A stretch of DNA of 64,000 bases from Ferrovibrio sp. Its GTDB lineage: Bacteria > Pseudomonadota > Alphaproteobacteria > Ferrovibrionales > Ferrovibrionaceae. The translations under genes were made by a program, and so were the position numbers. Location of the stretch: the NCBI RefSeq assembly GCF_025869515.1, contig NZ_JAOZVR010000116.1:50121-114120 (forward strand), written 5' to 3'. How positions within the stretch are numbered: the stretch's first letter is position 1; every line of letters starts with the position of its first letter. Below, in pieces: positions 1 through 9,231 of this stretch. The notes beneath the pieces are model-generated. The model was not told the DNA's origin and searched no databases. It was given only the letters and a program-made list of their open reading frames with translations.

Positions 1-507
1 GATGCGACGCTGGCCAATGCGACGGGCAATGTCAGCGGGCAGCCGCTGATCTATTTCTCGCCGCGTGGCCGGCGCCTGGATCAGGCGCTGGTGCATGAGG
101 TGAAGGCGGCCGGCGGAGCGACATTGCTCTGCGGTCGCTTCGAGGGGGTGGACGAGCGTCTGCTGCAGGCGCGCCCCGTTGTCGAGGTCAGCCTCGGCGA
201 CTTCGTTCTGTCGGGTGGCGAGATCGCCGCATATGCGCTGCTGGATGCAGTCGTGCGGTTGCTGCCCGGGGTGATGGGTGCCGAAGAGTCCGGCACCGAG
301 GAGAGTTTCGCGGACGGCCTGCTGGAATATCCCCAGTATACCCGGCCGCAGATGTGGGAAGGCCTGGCAGTGCCCGATGTGCTGCTGTCCGGCCACCACG
401 AGAAGATCGCAGCCTGGCGGCGCGAGATGGCGGAGAAAATCACCGCCGAGCGCCGGCCGGACCTGTGGGAGCGTTACCGTGGGCGCAAGCCGACGGGCAG
501 GAACTGA
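1..507 (+). CDS. trmD: tRNA (guanine-N1-)-methyltransferase TrmD, 5' end outside the window
   Basis: C-terminal part of TrmD, which methylates G37 of tRNAs reading CNN codons with SAM and prevents +1 frameshifting. Frame 1 is open from the first base, so the N-terminus lies upstream. Seen: the SPOUT knot signature [14 protein letters not shown], then [20 protein letters not shown] and the C-terminal hallmark [10 protein letters not shown] followed by [15 protein letters not shown]. The stop lies 42 bases before rplS, matching the usual rpsP-rimM-trmD-rplS order. Family identity is certain; only the start is missing. Confidence 0.97.
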   Translation, partial: DATLANATGNVSGQPLIYFSPRGRRLDQALVHEVKAAGGATLLCGRFEGVDERLLQARPVVEVSLGDFVLSGGEIAAYALLDAVVRLLPGVMGAEESGTEESFADGLLEYPQYTRPQMWEGLAVPDVLLSGHHEKIAAWRREMAEKITAERRPDLWERYRGRKPTGRN

Positions 508-549
508 AACGAGTTTGAACTTTTACTGAAGACAGAAAGGCAGAGTGCC

Positions 550-933
550 ATGAACCTGATGCAGCAGATCGAGAAAGAGCAGTCCGATGCTCTCGTCGCC
601 GCCCGCGCGGTGCCGAATTTCGCCCCCGGCGATACCCTGACCGTCAACGTCAAGGTCGTTGAAGGCGGTCGCGAGCGCGTGCAGGCCTATGAAGGCGTGT
701 GCATCGCCCGTTCCAATCGCGGCGTGAATTCCTCCTTCACCGTGCGCAAGATCTCGTATGGCGAAGGCGTCGAGCGTATCTTCCCGCTCTACAGCCCGCG
801 CATCGAGTCGATCGTTGTGGTCCGCCGCGGCGACGTGCGTCGCGCCAAGCTGTACTACCTGCGTGGTCGTACCGGTAAGGCCGCCCGCATCACCGAGAAG
901 CGCGACGCATCGGGCAAGACCGCCAAGGCCTGA
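550..933 (+). CDS. rplS: 50S ribosomal protein L19
   Basis: Large-subunit protein at the 30S-50S interface. It is 127 aa, normal for alphaproteobacterial L19. Seen: [17 protein letters not shown] (residues about 25-41), the conserved [16 protein letters not shown] block, [20 protein letters not shown] and the basic end [18 protein letters not shown]. An AAAGG ribosome-binding sequence lies 9 bases before the ATG. It follows trmD closely, presumably in the same transcript, and is followed by a strong intrinsic terminator. Confidence 0.98.
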   Translation: MNLMQQIEKEQSDALVAARAVPNFAPGDTLTVNVKVVEGGRERVQAYEGVCIARSNRGVNSSFTVRKISYGEGVERIFPLYSPRIESIVVVRRGDVRRAKLYYLRGRTGKAARITEKRDASGKTAKA

Positions 934-978
934 GGCGTCCGCGCCGGTTCACACTGGCGCGACGACCTGTCTGATCTG

Positions 979-1020
979 AAGCCGCCTGCATCCCTTGAGA
1001 GGGGTGCGGGCGGCTTTTCG
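979..1020 (+). terminator. Rho-independent terminator after rplS
   Basis: A GC-rich hairpin with arms AAGCCGCC and GGCGGCTT, extended inside by TGCA/TGCG and CCCT/AGGG around a TGAG loop, is followed by TTTTCG. It ends the trmD-rplS transcript. On the other strand the HxlR gene ends just beyond it. Confidence 0.85.
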
Positions 1021-1033
1021 TTTTCCGGGATTG

Positions 1034-1462
1034 CTATTCCGCCGCTTCGCTCTGCGGCGAATCCTGCTTTGGCTGGCGCAGCCGTGGGCCGTTCCGCGCC
1101 GCCCATTTGCCGAGTTCATCCAGCACCGGGCGCAGCGAGAGCCCCAGATCGGTGAGCCAGTATTCCACCTTCGGCGGCACGGCGGCATGCACGCGGCGCC
1201 CGACCAGGCCGGCGGTTTCCAGGGCACGCAGCTGCTTGGTCAGTTCCTTCTGGGTGATCAGCGGAATGGCGCGGGAGAGTTCGGAAAAGCGCAGCGGCGC
1301 ACCTTTGGAGCGGGCCAGGGTCAGGATGATCGGCACCGCCCATTTGTTGGCGATCAGATCCAGGGTGGCGCAGATCATGCGGGCGCAGAGCGGCTGGCCG
1401 TCGGCCGTCAGCTCGTGGCGGAAATCGAGGTCGCTGTCTGTTGTCAATTTTTCAGTAGCCAT
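1034..1462 (-). CDS. HxlR-family transcriptional regulator
   Basis: Winged-helix repressor or activator of the HxlR (DUF24) family, about 142 aa from the ATG at 1462. Seen: LCARMICATLDLIANKWAVP followed by the helix-turn-helix and wing FSELSRAIPLITQKELTKQL, RALETAGLVGRRVHAAVPPK and VEYWLTDLG. The cysteine near the start of the domain is where some redox- or electrophile-sensing members react. It is divergent from a GST/DoxX pair, so it probably controls detoxification genes. An upstream TTG at 1498 would add 12 residues; I prefer the ATG because the TTG falls inside the apparent -35 element. Effector unknown. Confidence 0.85.
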   Translation of the reverse strand: MATEKLTTDSDLDFRHELTADGQPLCARMICATLDLIANKWAVPIILTLARSKGAPLRFSELSRAIPLITQKELTKQLRALETAGLVGRRVHAAVPPKVEYWLTDLGLSLRPVLDELGKWAARNGPRLRQPKQDSPQSEAAE

Positions 1463-1498
1463 TTGGTAAGTATAGAGGGTTTGGGTGCCTTCTTGCAA
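1460..1498 (-). promoter_or_regulatory. Probable leaderless sigma70-type promoter of the HxlR gene
   Basis: On the minus strand TTGCAA (1498-1493), an 18-base spacer and TATACT (1474-1469) are followed after only six bases by the ATG at 1462. Transcription would start at or next to the A of the start codon. No Shine-Dalgarno sequence is visible. This is inferred from the sequence. Confidence 0.45.
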
Positions 1499-1584
1499 AT
1501 TGATAGTATGATGGCTTATGCCTCAGGGCCCGGCGCGCCAGTCGCTATGATCGCGCCGGTATTGTAACCGGAGGGAATCCCACC

Positions 1585-2235
1585 ATGGCCAAACTCGATT
1601 TCTATTTTTCGCCCGGCGCCTGCTCGCTGGCCACCCATATCGCGCTGGAAGAGACCGGTGCCGCCTTCACGCCGAAGCCGACCTACACTCGCAAGGGCCA
1701 GACCCGCACGCCGGAATACCTGGCGCTGAATCCCAAGGGCAAAGTGCCGATGCTGGGCATCGACGGCAAGATGCTGACCGAGAATACCGCGATCCTGACC
1801 TGGCTGAACCGCAGCTATCCGAATGCCAAGCTGCTGCCGGCCGGCGATGCGCTGAAGGAAGCCGAGGCGCTGGCCTTCGTCGCCTGGTGCGCCTCGGGCG
1901 TACATCCGGTTCTGAGCCGCTTCTTCGGCCCGCAGAATTTCTCCGACCTGCCGGACAGCGCCGACAATGTGAAGGCACTGGCCACCAAGGCCAACGCCGC
2001 CAACTTCGCCCTGATCGAAAAGGCGCTGGCCGGCAAGGACTGGCTGTTCGGCGAGTGGTCGGTGGCCGATGGCTATATCTTCGTCTTCTTCAACTGGGCC
2101 ACGAAACTCGGCCTCGATGTCTCGGCCTATCCAAACTACGCCAAGCATTTCGAGCGCATGAAGCAGCGCCCGGCAGTGCAGCGCGCGCTCGCCCGCGAGG
2201 CCGATGCACTGGCGGCCATGGACCAGGCCGCCTGA
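1585..2235 (+). CDS. Glutathione S-transferase family protein
   Basis: Cytosolic GST of 216 aa, of the GstA (beta-type) kind. Seen: the N-terminal thioredoxin fold beginning KLDFYFSPGACSLATHIALE, where the Cys near residue 12 and the following Ser-Leu match bacterial beta-class GSTs. NPKGKVPML and TENTAILTWL form the glutathione-binding region. The helical C-terminal domain includes WLFGEWSVADGYIFVFFNW. The start has CGGAGGGAA nine bases upstream. It faces the HxlR gene and is followed by a DoxX gene. Substrate unknown. Confidence 0.88.
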   Translation: MAKLDFYFSPGACSLATHIALEETGAAFTPKPTYTRKGQTRTPEYLALNPKGKVPMLGIDGKMLTENTAILTWLNRSYPNAKLLPAGDALKEAEALAFVAWCASGVHPVLSRFFGPQNFSDLPDSADNVKALATKANAANFALIEKALAGKDWLFGEWSVADGYIFVFFNWATKLGLDVSAYPNYAKHFERMKQRPAVQRALAREADALAAMDQAA

Positions 2236-2346
2236 CGAAATCCGGCCAACACGAAGGTGTTATCCAGATATCCGGGGCGGTGCGATACCATGCGCCGCCC
2301 CGATCAAAAATCACAACAACGATCATAAACTGAAGGACCCACTCCC

Positions 2347-2751
2347 ATGGCTCTGCTCGAAAAATTCGGCCCGCTGCTCGGCCGCATCCTCATCGCGTAT
2401 CTGTTCATCCCGGCCGGCATCAGCAAGATTTCCGGCTTCGAGAATACCGTCGGCTATATCGCTTCCAAGGGCCTGCCGCTGCCGCAGGTGGCCGCCGCCG
2501 GTGCCATCGTTGTCGAGGTGGTGGTCGCACTCGCCCTGCTGATCGGCTTCAAGACGCGCTTCGCCGCGCTGATCCTCGCCGCCTTCACGCTGGTGGCGGC
2601 GGTGATCTTCCACAATTTCTGGGCCGTGCCCGACGCGCAGAAGATGGTGCAGACCATCATGTTCAACAAGAATCTGGCCGTCGTCGGTGGCCTGTTGTTT
2701 GTCGCCGTCTTCGGCGCCGGCCCGTTCAGCCTGGACAACCGCAAGGGTTGA
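2347..2751 (+). CDS. DoxX family membrane protein
   Basis: Integral inner-membrane protein of 134 aa with four predicted helices. Seen: LLGRILIAYLFIPAGISKI with the DoxX-type N-terminal GR(I/L) helix, FENTVGYIASKGLPLP, then AGAIVVEVVVALALLIGFKT and LILAAFTLVAAVIFHNFW. Such proteins often accompany redox-stress or thiol-linked genes; the biochemical role here is unknown. It lies 111 bases after the GST, perhaps in the same HxlR-controlled group, and ends at a strong terminator. Confidence 0.85.
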   Translation: MALLEKFGPLLGRILIAYLFIPAGISKISGFENTVGYIASKGLPLPQVAAAGAIVVEVVVALALLIGFKTRFAALILAAFTLVAAVIFHNFWAVPDAQKMVQTIMFNKNLAVVGGLLFVAVFGAGPFSLDNRKG

Positions 2752-2768
2752 TCGACGACATCCCTGAG

Positions 2769-2812
2769 AAAGCCGCCGGCCCGGAATCAAACCCTGGCCG
2801 GCGGCTTTTTTT
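2769..2812 (+). terminator. Rho-independent terminator after the DoxX gene
   Basis: Perfect arms AAAGCCGCCGGCC and GGCCGGCGGCTTT surround an AT-rich loop, and the downstream arm runs into a seven-T tract. Confidence 0.9.
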
Positions 2813-2885
2813 ATGATCGGCAGAAAGGTGACTTTCCAGTCGGTCATATCTGGACGCCGCCGCACTGGGCCGCCATGCTGCACCG

Positions 2886-3368
2886 ATGCGCAGTCCCATC
2901 GTTACCAACGCCGCAACCGACCCCGCCTTCATCGCCAGCCTGCCTGGCTGCGATTTCGCCGATGCCTTCAGCGTGACGGTGCCGCGCCGCGACCTGGATG
3001 CGCGCGAAGTCTCGGCCATGTTCTTCAGCACGCCGCCGGCCTGGGCCGGTGCGCTGATGGACATGCGCAACGCGATCATGGGCCGGCTCGGCTACAAGGC
3101 GCCAAAGATCCGCAAGGGCTTTCCGGTGCTGCGCGAATCAGCGACTGAAGTGGTGTCGGGCCTGGATGACGGCCATCTCGATTTCCGCGCCCTGACGAGG
3201 ATCGAAGCGGTCGATGACGGCAGCCGCATCACCCTGACCACGGCGGTCGCCACCCATAACTGGATCGGCCGCGCCTATCTCACGGCAATCATGCCGTTTC
3301 ACAAGCTGATCGTGCGCAGCATGGTGCGGCAGCTGGCGACCAGATTGACCAAGAACGGGCTGGGCTAG
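2886..3368 (+). CDS. DUF2867 domain protein
   Basis: A 160-aa soluble protein resembling the DUF2867 family (function unknown, START-like fold suspected). Seen: DFADAFSVTVPRRDLDAREV, a FFSTPPAWAGALMDMRNAIM segment, GLDDGHLDFRALTRIE and a hydrophobic end AYLTAIMPFHKLIVRSMVRQ. It stands alone after a terminator. Its stop overlaps the stop of the convergent hydrolase gene by four bases. No function assigned. Confidence 0.7.
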   Translation: MRSPIVTNAATDPAFIASLPGCDFADAFSVTVPRRDLDAREVSAMFFSTPPAWAGALMDMRNAIMGRLGYKAPKIRKGFPVLRESATEVVSGLDDGHLDFRALTRIEAVDDGSRITLTTAVATHNWIGRAYLTAIMPFHKLIVRSMVRQLATRLTKNGLG

Positions 3369-4216
3369 TCGAACAGGGCGGCCTTCACCTGCGGCGCATC
3401 GAACATGCGCATGCTGCTGTGGCCCACCTTCGGCACCTCAACCAGCCGCCAGTTCAGTGCCCAGCCCTTTTCCTTCGCCAAGGCCTGACCGGCCCTGAAG
3501 AAATTCAGCCCGCGTTCGTAACGCGTGGCGCCCTGCTCCACGGCATCCTCGCTATCGTCACGATTGGTGGCGCCGGTGTCGGTCATGCCGAGATAGACGG
3601 TGAGCGGCGCTGCCAGATAACGCTTGAGAAAATCGTCATTGACCAGCGATGCGGTGGCACCGCCAAGGCCGAACGGAAATTCCTCCTTCGCCGTCGGGAA
3701 TATCCAGGACGACGGATTGGCGGCAACGATGCGTTTTGCCGCATGCGGCACGAAGGGCGCCAGCCGCGCCAGGAACTGGCCGCCGGCGGAATGCCCGATC
3801 ATGTAGTAGTCGAGATCGGGCCGGCCCTCGTCGCGGCGCAACTGATCGGCGAGGCCGACGGCAAGCATGCCGCTCCACTTCTCCTGCGGCTGCAGTGCCT
3901 TCTGGTTGACGATGCCGCCGCGCTGATACAGCGCGCCCGGAAAGCGGCTTTTATCGAACAACGGGGCCGCCACCACCATGCCGAAACGGTCGGCGATGGT
4001 TTTCGCATTGTCGCGATAGGTATCGGCATTGCGGTCGACGCCATGGAACACCAGCAGCAGTGGGCCGTTGGCGTAATTCGCCGGCTTGTAGGTGAAGACC
4101 TCAAGATTCGAGTTCTTGATCTTCACCACCTGATAGCCGTCGCCAGCGGGGATCGGTGCAGCCGACAGCGTGATGGGTAGCAGGCTGAGCGCCAGCCCCA
4201 GGGCAATGCGTATCAT
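3365..4216 (-). CDS. Secreted alpha/beta hydrolase (poly(3-hydroxyalkanoate) depolymerase/esterase-like)
   Basis: A 283-aa protein with an N-terminal signal peptide (MIRIALGLALSLLPITLSAA, probably cut after SAA). Seen: the strand-oxyanion block PLLLVFHGVDRNADTYRDNA, the nucleophile elbow GHSAGG, and a C-terminal VPKVGHSSMRMF that supplies the catalytic His. The arrangement resembles secreted polyhydroxybutyrate depolymerase-like and feruloyl-esterase-like hydrolases; the substrate cannot be read. The start at 4216 is chosen because a G-rich ribosome-binding sequence precedes it and the signal peptide begins there. A longer frame upstream is antisense to the LysR gene. Confidence 0.8.
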   Translation of the reverse strand: MIRIALGLALSLLPITLSAAPIPAGDGYQVVKIKNSNLEVFTYKPANYANGPLLLVFHGVDRNADTYRDNAKTIADRFGMVVAAPLFDKSRFPGALYQRGGIVNQKALQPQEKWSGMLAVGLADQLRRDEGRPDLDYYMIGHSAGGQFLARLAPFVPHAAKRIVAANPSSWIFPTAKEEFPFGLGGATASLVNDDFLKRYLAAPLTVYLGMTDTGATNRDDSEDAVEQGATRYERGLNFFRAGQALAKEKGWALNWRLVEVPKVGHSSMRMFDAPQVKAALFD

Positions 4217-4247
4217 AGTATTCACCCCCCGTATCGATGGAGGAAGA

Positions 4248-5144
4248 CTAGACCGCCACCTTGACTTCTTCCACCAGCCACTCGCGCATCGCCCTGATGC
4301 GCGGCGCGTCGGCCATATGGTCGAGGCAGACGAACCAATAGGCATTGGTGAGCGGCAGTGACACATCGAACAGCTGCACCAAGCGGCCGGCACTAACCTC
4401 CTCGGCCACCATGGCCGGGTCCATCACGGCGATGCCCATGCCCTGCACTGCGGCCTGGATCGCATAGGAGCGCGTCTCGAACATCTGTCCGACGACCGGA
4501 TCGATATCGGTCTGGCCGGCGGATTTGAGCCAGACGCGCCAGTCTTCGCGGCGGTTCTGCGAATGCAGCAGCTTCTGGCCCTTGAGATCGGATGGCGCCC
4601 TGATCTGGTCCTTGAATTTCGGATGCGCCACCGGCACCAGTGCCTCGGCGAACAGCCGCGTGGCATTCAGGCCGGGCCAGTCACCGTCGCCGTAGCGGAT
4701 CGCGCAGTCGATCCCCTCGCGCTCCAGGTCGGCCGGCTTGAGCGAGGTGGTGATGCGCACCTCGATATCGGGATAGCTCTCCTGGAAACGCGGCAGGCGC
4801 GGGATGAACCAACGCATGGCGAAAGTGGAAAGCATGGAGAGCGTCAGCGTGCCTTCGCCGCGCCGGGCTTCCAGCTTGGAAAGCGCGCTGGCCAGGTGGT
4901 CGAAGCCTTCCTGTACGTCCGGCAGGATCAGCTGTCCCTCGGTGGAGAGCACGAGCCCCTTGCGGGTGCGATGGAACAGCGGCACCCCCAGCAGCTCTTC
5001 CAGCTGGCGAATCTGGTGGCTGATCGCCGAGAGCGTGACCGAGAGTTCCTCGGCGGCGGCGGTGAAATTGAGGTGGCGGCCGGCAGCCTCGAAGGCTTTC
5101 AGGGCGTTCAGGGGCAGCAGGCGGCGGCTGGGCAGGTGGGCCAT
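4248..5144 (-). CDS. LysR-family transcriptional regulator (GcvA-like)
   Basis: A 298-aa LysR regulator. Seen: an N-terminal winged HTH with LPLNALKAFEAAGRHLNFTA, AAEELSVTLSAISHQIRQLE and LLGVPLFHRTRKGL. The substrate-binding domain begins near residue 95 (GTLTLSMLSTFAMRWFIPRL). The LNALKAFEAAGRH opening and the GDGDWPG segment fit the GcvA/AmpR-like branch. It ends 31 bases before the hydrolase start on the same strand, so it may control that gene. It also diverges from leuC, but a role in leucine synthesis is only possible, not shown. Confidence 0.88.
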   Translation of the reverse strand: MAHLPSRRLLPLNALKAFEAAGRHLNFTAAAEELSVTLSAISHQIRQLEELLGVPLFHRTRKGLVLSTEGQLILPDVQEGFDHLASALSKLEARRGEGTLTLSMLSTFAMRWFIPRLPRFQESYPDIEVRITTSLKPADLEREGIDCAIRYGDGDWPGLNATRLFAEALVPVAHPKFKDQIRAPSDLKGQKLLHSQNRREDWRVWLKSAGQTDIDPVVGQMFETRSYAIQAAVQGMGIAVMDPAMVAEEVSAGRLVQLFDVSLPLTNAYWFVCLDHMADAPRIRAMREWLVEEVKVAV

Positions 5145-5292
5145 AGGAAATTCTTTTAAGCCGGAGGGGAATTTAAATCCACCCGGCCAGGCCCAATCGC
5201 CACTGGACGCGGGCGCCCCGCTGGGATTGAATCCCCGACCCGAAACGCCCCCGTACCCGCAATAAAAGTACCGAAAGAACGGACCAGCCGCC

Positions 5293-6705
5293 ATGACCGC
5301 GCCCCGCACCCTGTATGACAAGATCTGGGACAGCCACCTCGTCGATATCGACGGCGACGGCAACGGCCTGATCTACATCGACCTGCATCTGGTCCATGAA
5401 GTGACCTCGCCGCAGGCCTTCGCCGGCCTGAAGGCCGCCGGCCGCAAGGTGCGCCGCCCGGACCGCACGGTCGCCGTGCCCGACCACAACGTGCCGACCA
5501 CGCCCGACCGCCTGACCGGCAAGTTCCTGGACGAGGAAGCCCGCATCCAGGTCGAGACGCTGGACCGCAACGCCAGGGAATACGGCGTCCACTACTACCC
5601 GATGAACGACATCAACCAGGGTATCGTGCATATCGTCGGCCCCGAGCAGGGCTATACCCAGCCGGGCATGACGATCGTCTGCGGCGACAGCCATACCTCG
5701 ACCCATGGCGCCTTCGGCAGCCTGGCCTTCGGCATCGGCACCTCGGAGGTCGAGCATGTGCTGGCGACCCAGACGCTGCCGCAGCGCAAAGCCAAGAACA
5801 TGAAGATCAACATCGACGGCGAGCTGGGCCCGGGCGTCACCGCCAAGGATATCATCCTCGCCATCATCGGCAGGATCGGCACCGCCGGCGGCACCGGCTA
5901 TGTGATGGAATATACCGGCAGCGCCATTCGCGGCCTGTCGATGGAAGGCCGCATGACGGTCTGCAACATGTCGATCGAGGCCGGCGCCCGCGCAGGCCTG
6001 ATCGCACCCGACGAAAAAACCTTCGCCTATGTGCAGGGCAAGCCGCATGCCCCCAAGGGCGCCGCCTGGGAACAGGCGCTGGCCTGGTGGAAGACGCTGC
6101 CGACCGATGACGGGGCGCATTACGACACCGTCGTCGAACTGAAGGCATCCGAGATCGCACCGCATATCACCTGGGGCACCAGCCCGCAGGATGTGGCGCC
6201 GATCACCGGCGTGGTGCCGAACCCGGCCGACATCAAGGAAGAGCCCAAGCGCATCGCTCTTGAGCGTGCGCTGAATTATATGGGGCTGAAGGCCGGCGAG
6301 AAGCTGGAAGAGGTTGCCATCCAGCGGGTCTTCATCGGCTCCTGCACCAATGGCCGCATCGAGGACCTGCGGGCGGCGGCCAAGGTGGCCAAGGGCCGCA
6401 AGGTGGCGGCGGGCGTTCAGGCGATGGTCGTTCCCGGCTCCGGGCTGGTGAAGCACCAGGCCGAAGAGGAAGGCCTGGACAAGATCTTCCTGGAGGCCGG
6501 TTTCGAATGGCGCGAGCCCGGCTGCTCGATGTGTCTGGCGATGAATTCCGACCGGCTGCTGCCGGAGGAGCGCTGCGCCAGCACGTCGAACCGCAACTTC
6601 GAGGGCCGGCAGGGCGCACGCGGCCGCACCCATCTGATGAGCCCGGCGATGGCCGTGGCGGCTGCCGTGACCGGCAAGCTCGCCGACGTGCGCAAGTTCA
6701 GCTGA
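5293..6705 (+). CDS. leuC: 3-isopropylmalate dehydratase, large subunit
   Basis: Aconitase-family subunit (470 aa) that isomerises 2- to 3-isopropylmalate in leucine synthesis together with LeuD. Seen: [13 protein letters not shown] at the N-terminus, [14 protein letters not shown] (substrate and cluster loop), and the three [4Fe-4S] ligands: Cys351 in FIGSCTNGR, and Cys411 and Cys414 in GCSMCLAMN. First gene of leuCDB; leuD starts 18 bases later. A LysR gene diverges upstream. Confidence 0.98.
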   Translation: MTAPRTLYDKIWDSHLVDIDGDGNGLIYIDLHLVHEVTSPQAFAGLKAAGRKVRRPDRTVAVPDHNVPTTPDRLTGKFLDEEARIQVETLDRNAREYGVHYYPMNDINQGIVHIVGPEQGYTQPGMTIVCGDSHTSTHGAFGSLAFGIGTSEVEHVLATQTLPQRKAKNMKINIDGELGPGVTAKDIILAIIGRIGTAGGTGYVMEYTGSAIRGLSMEGRMTVCNMSIEAGARAGLIAPDEKTFAYVQGKPHAPKGAAWEQALAWWKTLPTDDGAHYDTVVELKASEIAPHITWGTSPQDVAPITGVVPNPADIKEEPKRIALERALNYMGLKAGEKLEEVAIQRVFIGSCTNGRIEDLRAAAKVAKGRKVAAGVQAMVVPGSGLVKHQAEEEGLDKIFLEAGFEWREPGCSMCLAMNSDRLLPEERCASTSNRNFEGRQGARGRTHLMSPAMAVAAAVTGKLADVRKFS

Positions 6706-6723
6706 ACGGCAGGAGAGAAAACC

Positions 6724-7347
6724 ATGGACAAGTTCACCACGCTGACCGCCGTCGCCGCCCCGCTGCCGATGATCAATGTCGACACCGACATGATCATCCC
6801 CAAGCAGTTCCTCAAGACGGTGGAGCGTACCGGCCTGGCCAAGGGCCTGTTCTTCGAACTGCGCCAGACGCCGGACGGCACACCGGTGCCGGAATTCTTC
6901 ATGAACCAGCCGCAGTACAAGGGCGCGCAGATCCTGGTCGCCGGTGACAATTTCGGCTGCGGCTCGTCGCGCGAGCATGCCCCCTGGGCGCTGCTGGATT
7001 ACGGCATCCGCTGCGTGATCGCGACGTCCTTCGCCGATATCTTCTATAACAACTGCTTCCAGAACGGCATCCTGCCAATCAAGCTGCCGCAGGAAGATGT
7101 CGACAAGCTGATGGACGATGCCAAGCGCGGCCAGAACGCCCGGGTTACGGTTGACCTGCAGAACCAGGAGATCAAGGGCCCCGATGGCGGCACCATCAAG
7201 TTCGAGATCGATACCCACAAGAAGCACTGCCTGCTCAACGGGCTCGACAATATCGGCCTGACGCTGGAGAAGAAGTCGAAGATCGACAACTTCGAAAGCC
7301 GGCAGCATGGTACCCAGCCTTGGCTCTATGCCCAGGCTGGCCGTTAA
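6724..7347 (+). CDS. leuD: 3-isopropylmalate dehydratase, small subunit
   Basis: Swivel-domain subunit (207 aa) that completes the isopropylmalate isomerase with LeuC. Seen: [16 protein letters not shown], the substrate-binding loop [17 protein letters not shown], and [22 protein letters not shown] precedes the ATG. Located between leuC and leuB with short gaps, so co-translated as an operon. Confidence 0.97.
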   Translation: MDKFTTLTAVAAPLPMINVDTDMIIPKQFLKTVERTGLAKGLFFELRQTPDGTPVPEFFMNQPQYKGAQILVAGDNFGCGSSREHAPWALLDYGIRCVIATSFADIFYNNCFQNGILPIKLPQEDVDKLMDDAKRGQNARVTVDLQNQEIKGPDGGTIKFEIDTHKKHCLLNGLDNIGLTLEKKSKIDNFESRQHGTQPWLYAQAGR

Positions 7348-7374
7348 TCCGTCTCAACAAGGAAAAAACAGAAA

Positions 7375-8487
7375 ATGGCTTCCAACCGTACCATGCTGAT
7401 GCTGCCCGGCGACGGGATCGGCCCCGAGGTGATGGGCGAAGTGCGCCGCGTCATCGACTGGATGGACAAGCGCCGGCACGTCTCTTTCGACGTCAAGGAA
7501 GACCTGGTCGGTGGTTCGGCCTACGACAAGCACGGCACGCCGCTGGCAGACAAGACCATGCAGGATGCGCTGGATTGCGGCGTGGTGCTGCTGGGGGCCG
7601 TCGGCGGCCCCAAATGGGACACCCTGCCCTTCGACCAGAAGCCGGAACGCGGCCTGCTGCGCCTGCGCAAGGAGATGGACCTGTTCGCCAACCTGCGCCC
7701 GGCCAAGTGCTTCGACGCACTGGTGGATGCCAGCAGCCTGAAGCCCGAACTGGTGCGCGGGCTGGATATCATGATCGTGCGCGAACTGACCGGCGGCGTC
7801 TATTTCGGCCAGCCGCGCGGTATCGAAACGCTGCCCAACGGCGAGCGGCGCGGCATCAACACGCAGGTCTATACCACCAGCGAAATCCGCCGCGTGGCGG
7901 CGGTCGCCTTCGAACTGGCGCAGAAGCGCGGCAACAAGGTCACCTCGCTGGAAAAGGCCAATGTGATGGAATCCGGCGTGCTGTGGCGCGAGGAAGTCAC
8001 CAAACTGCACCAGGAAAAGTACAAGGACGTGCAGCTGGAGCACATGTATGCCGATAACGGCGCCATGCAGCTGGTGCGCAACCCGAAGCAGTTCGACGTC
8101 ATGGTGACCGACAATCTGTTCGGCGATATCCTCTCCGACGAGGCCGCGATGCTGACTGGCTCGCTCGGCATGCTGCCGTCGGCCTCGATCGGCGCCGCCG
8201 ACCCGGCCACCGGCCGCCGCATGGCGCTGTTCGAGCCGGTGCACGGCTCCGCGCCGGACATCGCGGGCAAGGGCGTGGCCAATCCGCTCGCCACCATCCA
8301 GAGCTTCTCGATGGCCCTGCGCTATGCCTATGACCTCAGCGCTGATGCCGACCTGATCGACCAGGCCGCCGAGAATGTGCTGGGCAAGGGCATCCGCACC
8401 GCCGATCTCGGCAGCGGCGGCACCCGGGTGGGCACCAGCGGCATGGGCGATGCCCTGCTGATGGAACTCGACAGGCTGGCTGCCTGA
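7375..8487 (+). CDS. leuB: 3-isopropylmalate dehydrogenase
   Basis: NAD-dependent oxidative decarboxylase of leucine synthesis (370 aa). Seen: [11 protein letters not shown] at the N-terminus, VGGPKWD, the substrate region [29 protein letters not shown], the metal-binding [16 protein letters not shown], and [14 protein letters not shown], which contacts NAD. A GGAAAAA sequence precedes the ATG. Last gene of leuCDB, closed by an intrinsic terminator. Confidence 0.98.
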   Translation: MASNRTMLMLPGDGIGPEVMGEVRRVIDWMDKRRHVSFDVKEDLVGGSAYDKHGTPLADKTMQDALDCGVVLLGAVGGPKWDTLPFDQKPERGLLRLRKEMDLFANLRPAKCFDALVDASSLKPELVRGLDIMIVRELTGGVYFGQPRGIETLPNGERRGINTQVYTTSEIRRVAAVAFELAQKRGNKVTSLEKANVMESGVLWREEVTKLHQEKYKDVQLEHMYADNGAMQLVRNPKQFDVMVTDNLFGDILSDEAAMLTGSLGMLPSASIGAADPATGRRMALFEPVHGSAPDIAGKGVANPLATIQSFSMALRYAYDLSADADLIDQAAENVLGKGIRTADLGSGGTRVGTSGMGDALLMELDRLAA

Positions 8488-8508
8488 ACCAGCTGTCATA
8501 AATTGCGG

Positions 8509-8544
8509 AAAGGCCGGGGCTCTGCTGCTCCGGCCTTTTTTCTT
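8509..8544 (+). terminator. Rho-independent terminator of leuCDB
   Basis: Arms AAGGCCGG and CCGGCCTT flank a 12-base loop and are followed by TTTTTCTTT. It lies 21 bases after the leuB stop. Confidence 0.9.
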
Positions 8545-8601
8545 TGGGGCTTGCCATCCCGGCACGATAAGGCAAGTCTGTCGGCAACAGCGGAGCTTGC
8601 C

Positions 8602-9231
8602 ATGATGAAGTTAGTGGGTCGCAATCTGTCGCCTTATACGCGGCGCGTCGCCGTGGCGATGACCCTGCTGGATGTGCCGCATGCGCGCGAATATCTCTCG
8701 GTCACCGCCGATCCCGATCGCGGACTGGAACTGAATCCGGTCGGCCGTGTGCCGGTGCTGGAACTCGAGGACGGTGAACGCCTGATCGAATCGGCTGCCA
8801 TTCTCGACTACCTGATGGAATTGGTCGGTCCGGCCAAAAGCCTGGTGCCGGCGCATGGCAAACCACGCCGCGACTGCATCCAGCTGATGGCGATCGGCAG
8901 TGGCGTGCTGGACAAGGCGGTGAATGCCGTCTACGAGCTGCGCCGCCGGCCGGCCGATAAGGTGCACGAGCCCTGGCGCCAGCATCTGCTGCGCCAGGCC
9001 AGCGGCGGCCTTGCCGCACTGGATGCCCGGGCCGCTGCCGCAAAGAACGGCCATTGGCTGCTGAGCGAGCAGATCAGCCTGGCCGACGTGACGGCGGCCG
9101 TGACGGTGACGTTTTTACGGGTCATGGTGCCGGAGCTGGTAACGGATGGTTTATATCCGGCGCTCTATGCTCTGACCGGGAAAGCGGAATCCCTGCCGGC
9201 CTTCCAGGCCCATCCGCTGGAGAAGCCATGA
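8602..9231 (+). CDS. Glutathione S-transferase family protein
   Basis: A 209-aa GST. Seen: N-terminal thioredoxin fold KLVGRNLSPYTRRVAVAMTL with SPYTRRV at the glutathione site, NPVGRVPVLELEDG (cis-Pro motif) and ESAAILDYL. The C-terminal helical domain contains WLLSEQISLADVTAAVT. Two adjacent ATGs (8602 and 8605) are possible starts. The frame opens further upstream, but that part would run through the leuB terminator. Its stop overlaps the next start (ATGA), so it is probably translationally coupled to the methyltransferase. Substrate unknown. Confidence 0.85.
   Translation: MMKLVGRNLSPYTRRVAVAMTLLDVPHAREYLSVTADPDRGLELNPVGRVPVLELEDGERLIESAAILDYLMELVGPAKSLVPAHGKPRRDCIQLMAIGSGVLDKAVNAVYELRRRPADKVHEPWRQHLLRQASGGLAALDARAAAAKNGHWLLSEQISLADVTAAVTVTFLRVMVPELVTDGLYPALYALTGKAESLPAFQAHPLEKP

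Noticed and set aside
2274..2301. GC-rich hairpin between the GST and DoxX genes as a terminator
   Set aside because: GGGGCGG/CCGCCCC pair but no T tract follows; the genes may still be co-transcribed, so I left it out.
5173..7308. Open frame of 711 codons on the minus strand
   Set aside because: Antisense to leuC and leuD, which are beyond doubt; no recognisable domain in the translation.
8503..8601. Longer start for the GST at 8602
   Set aside because: The extension would be encoded by the leuB terminator hairpin and T tract and precedes the conserved GST start.
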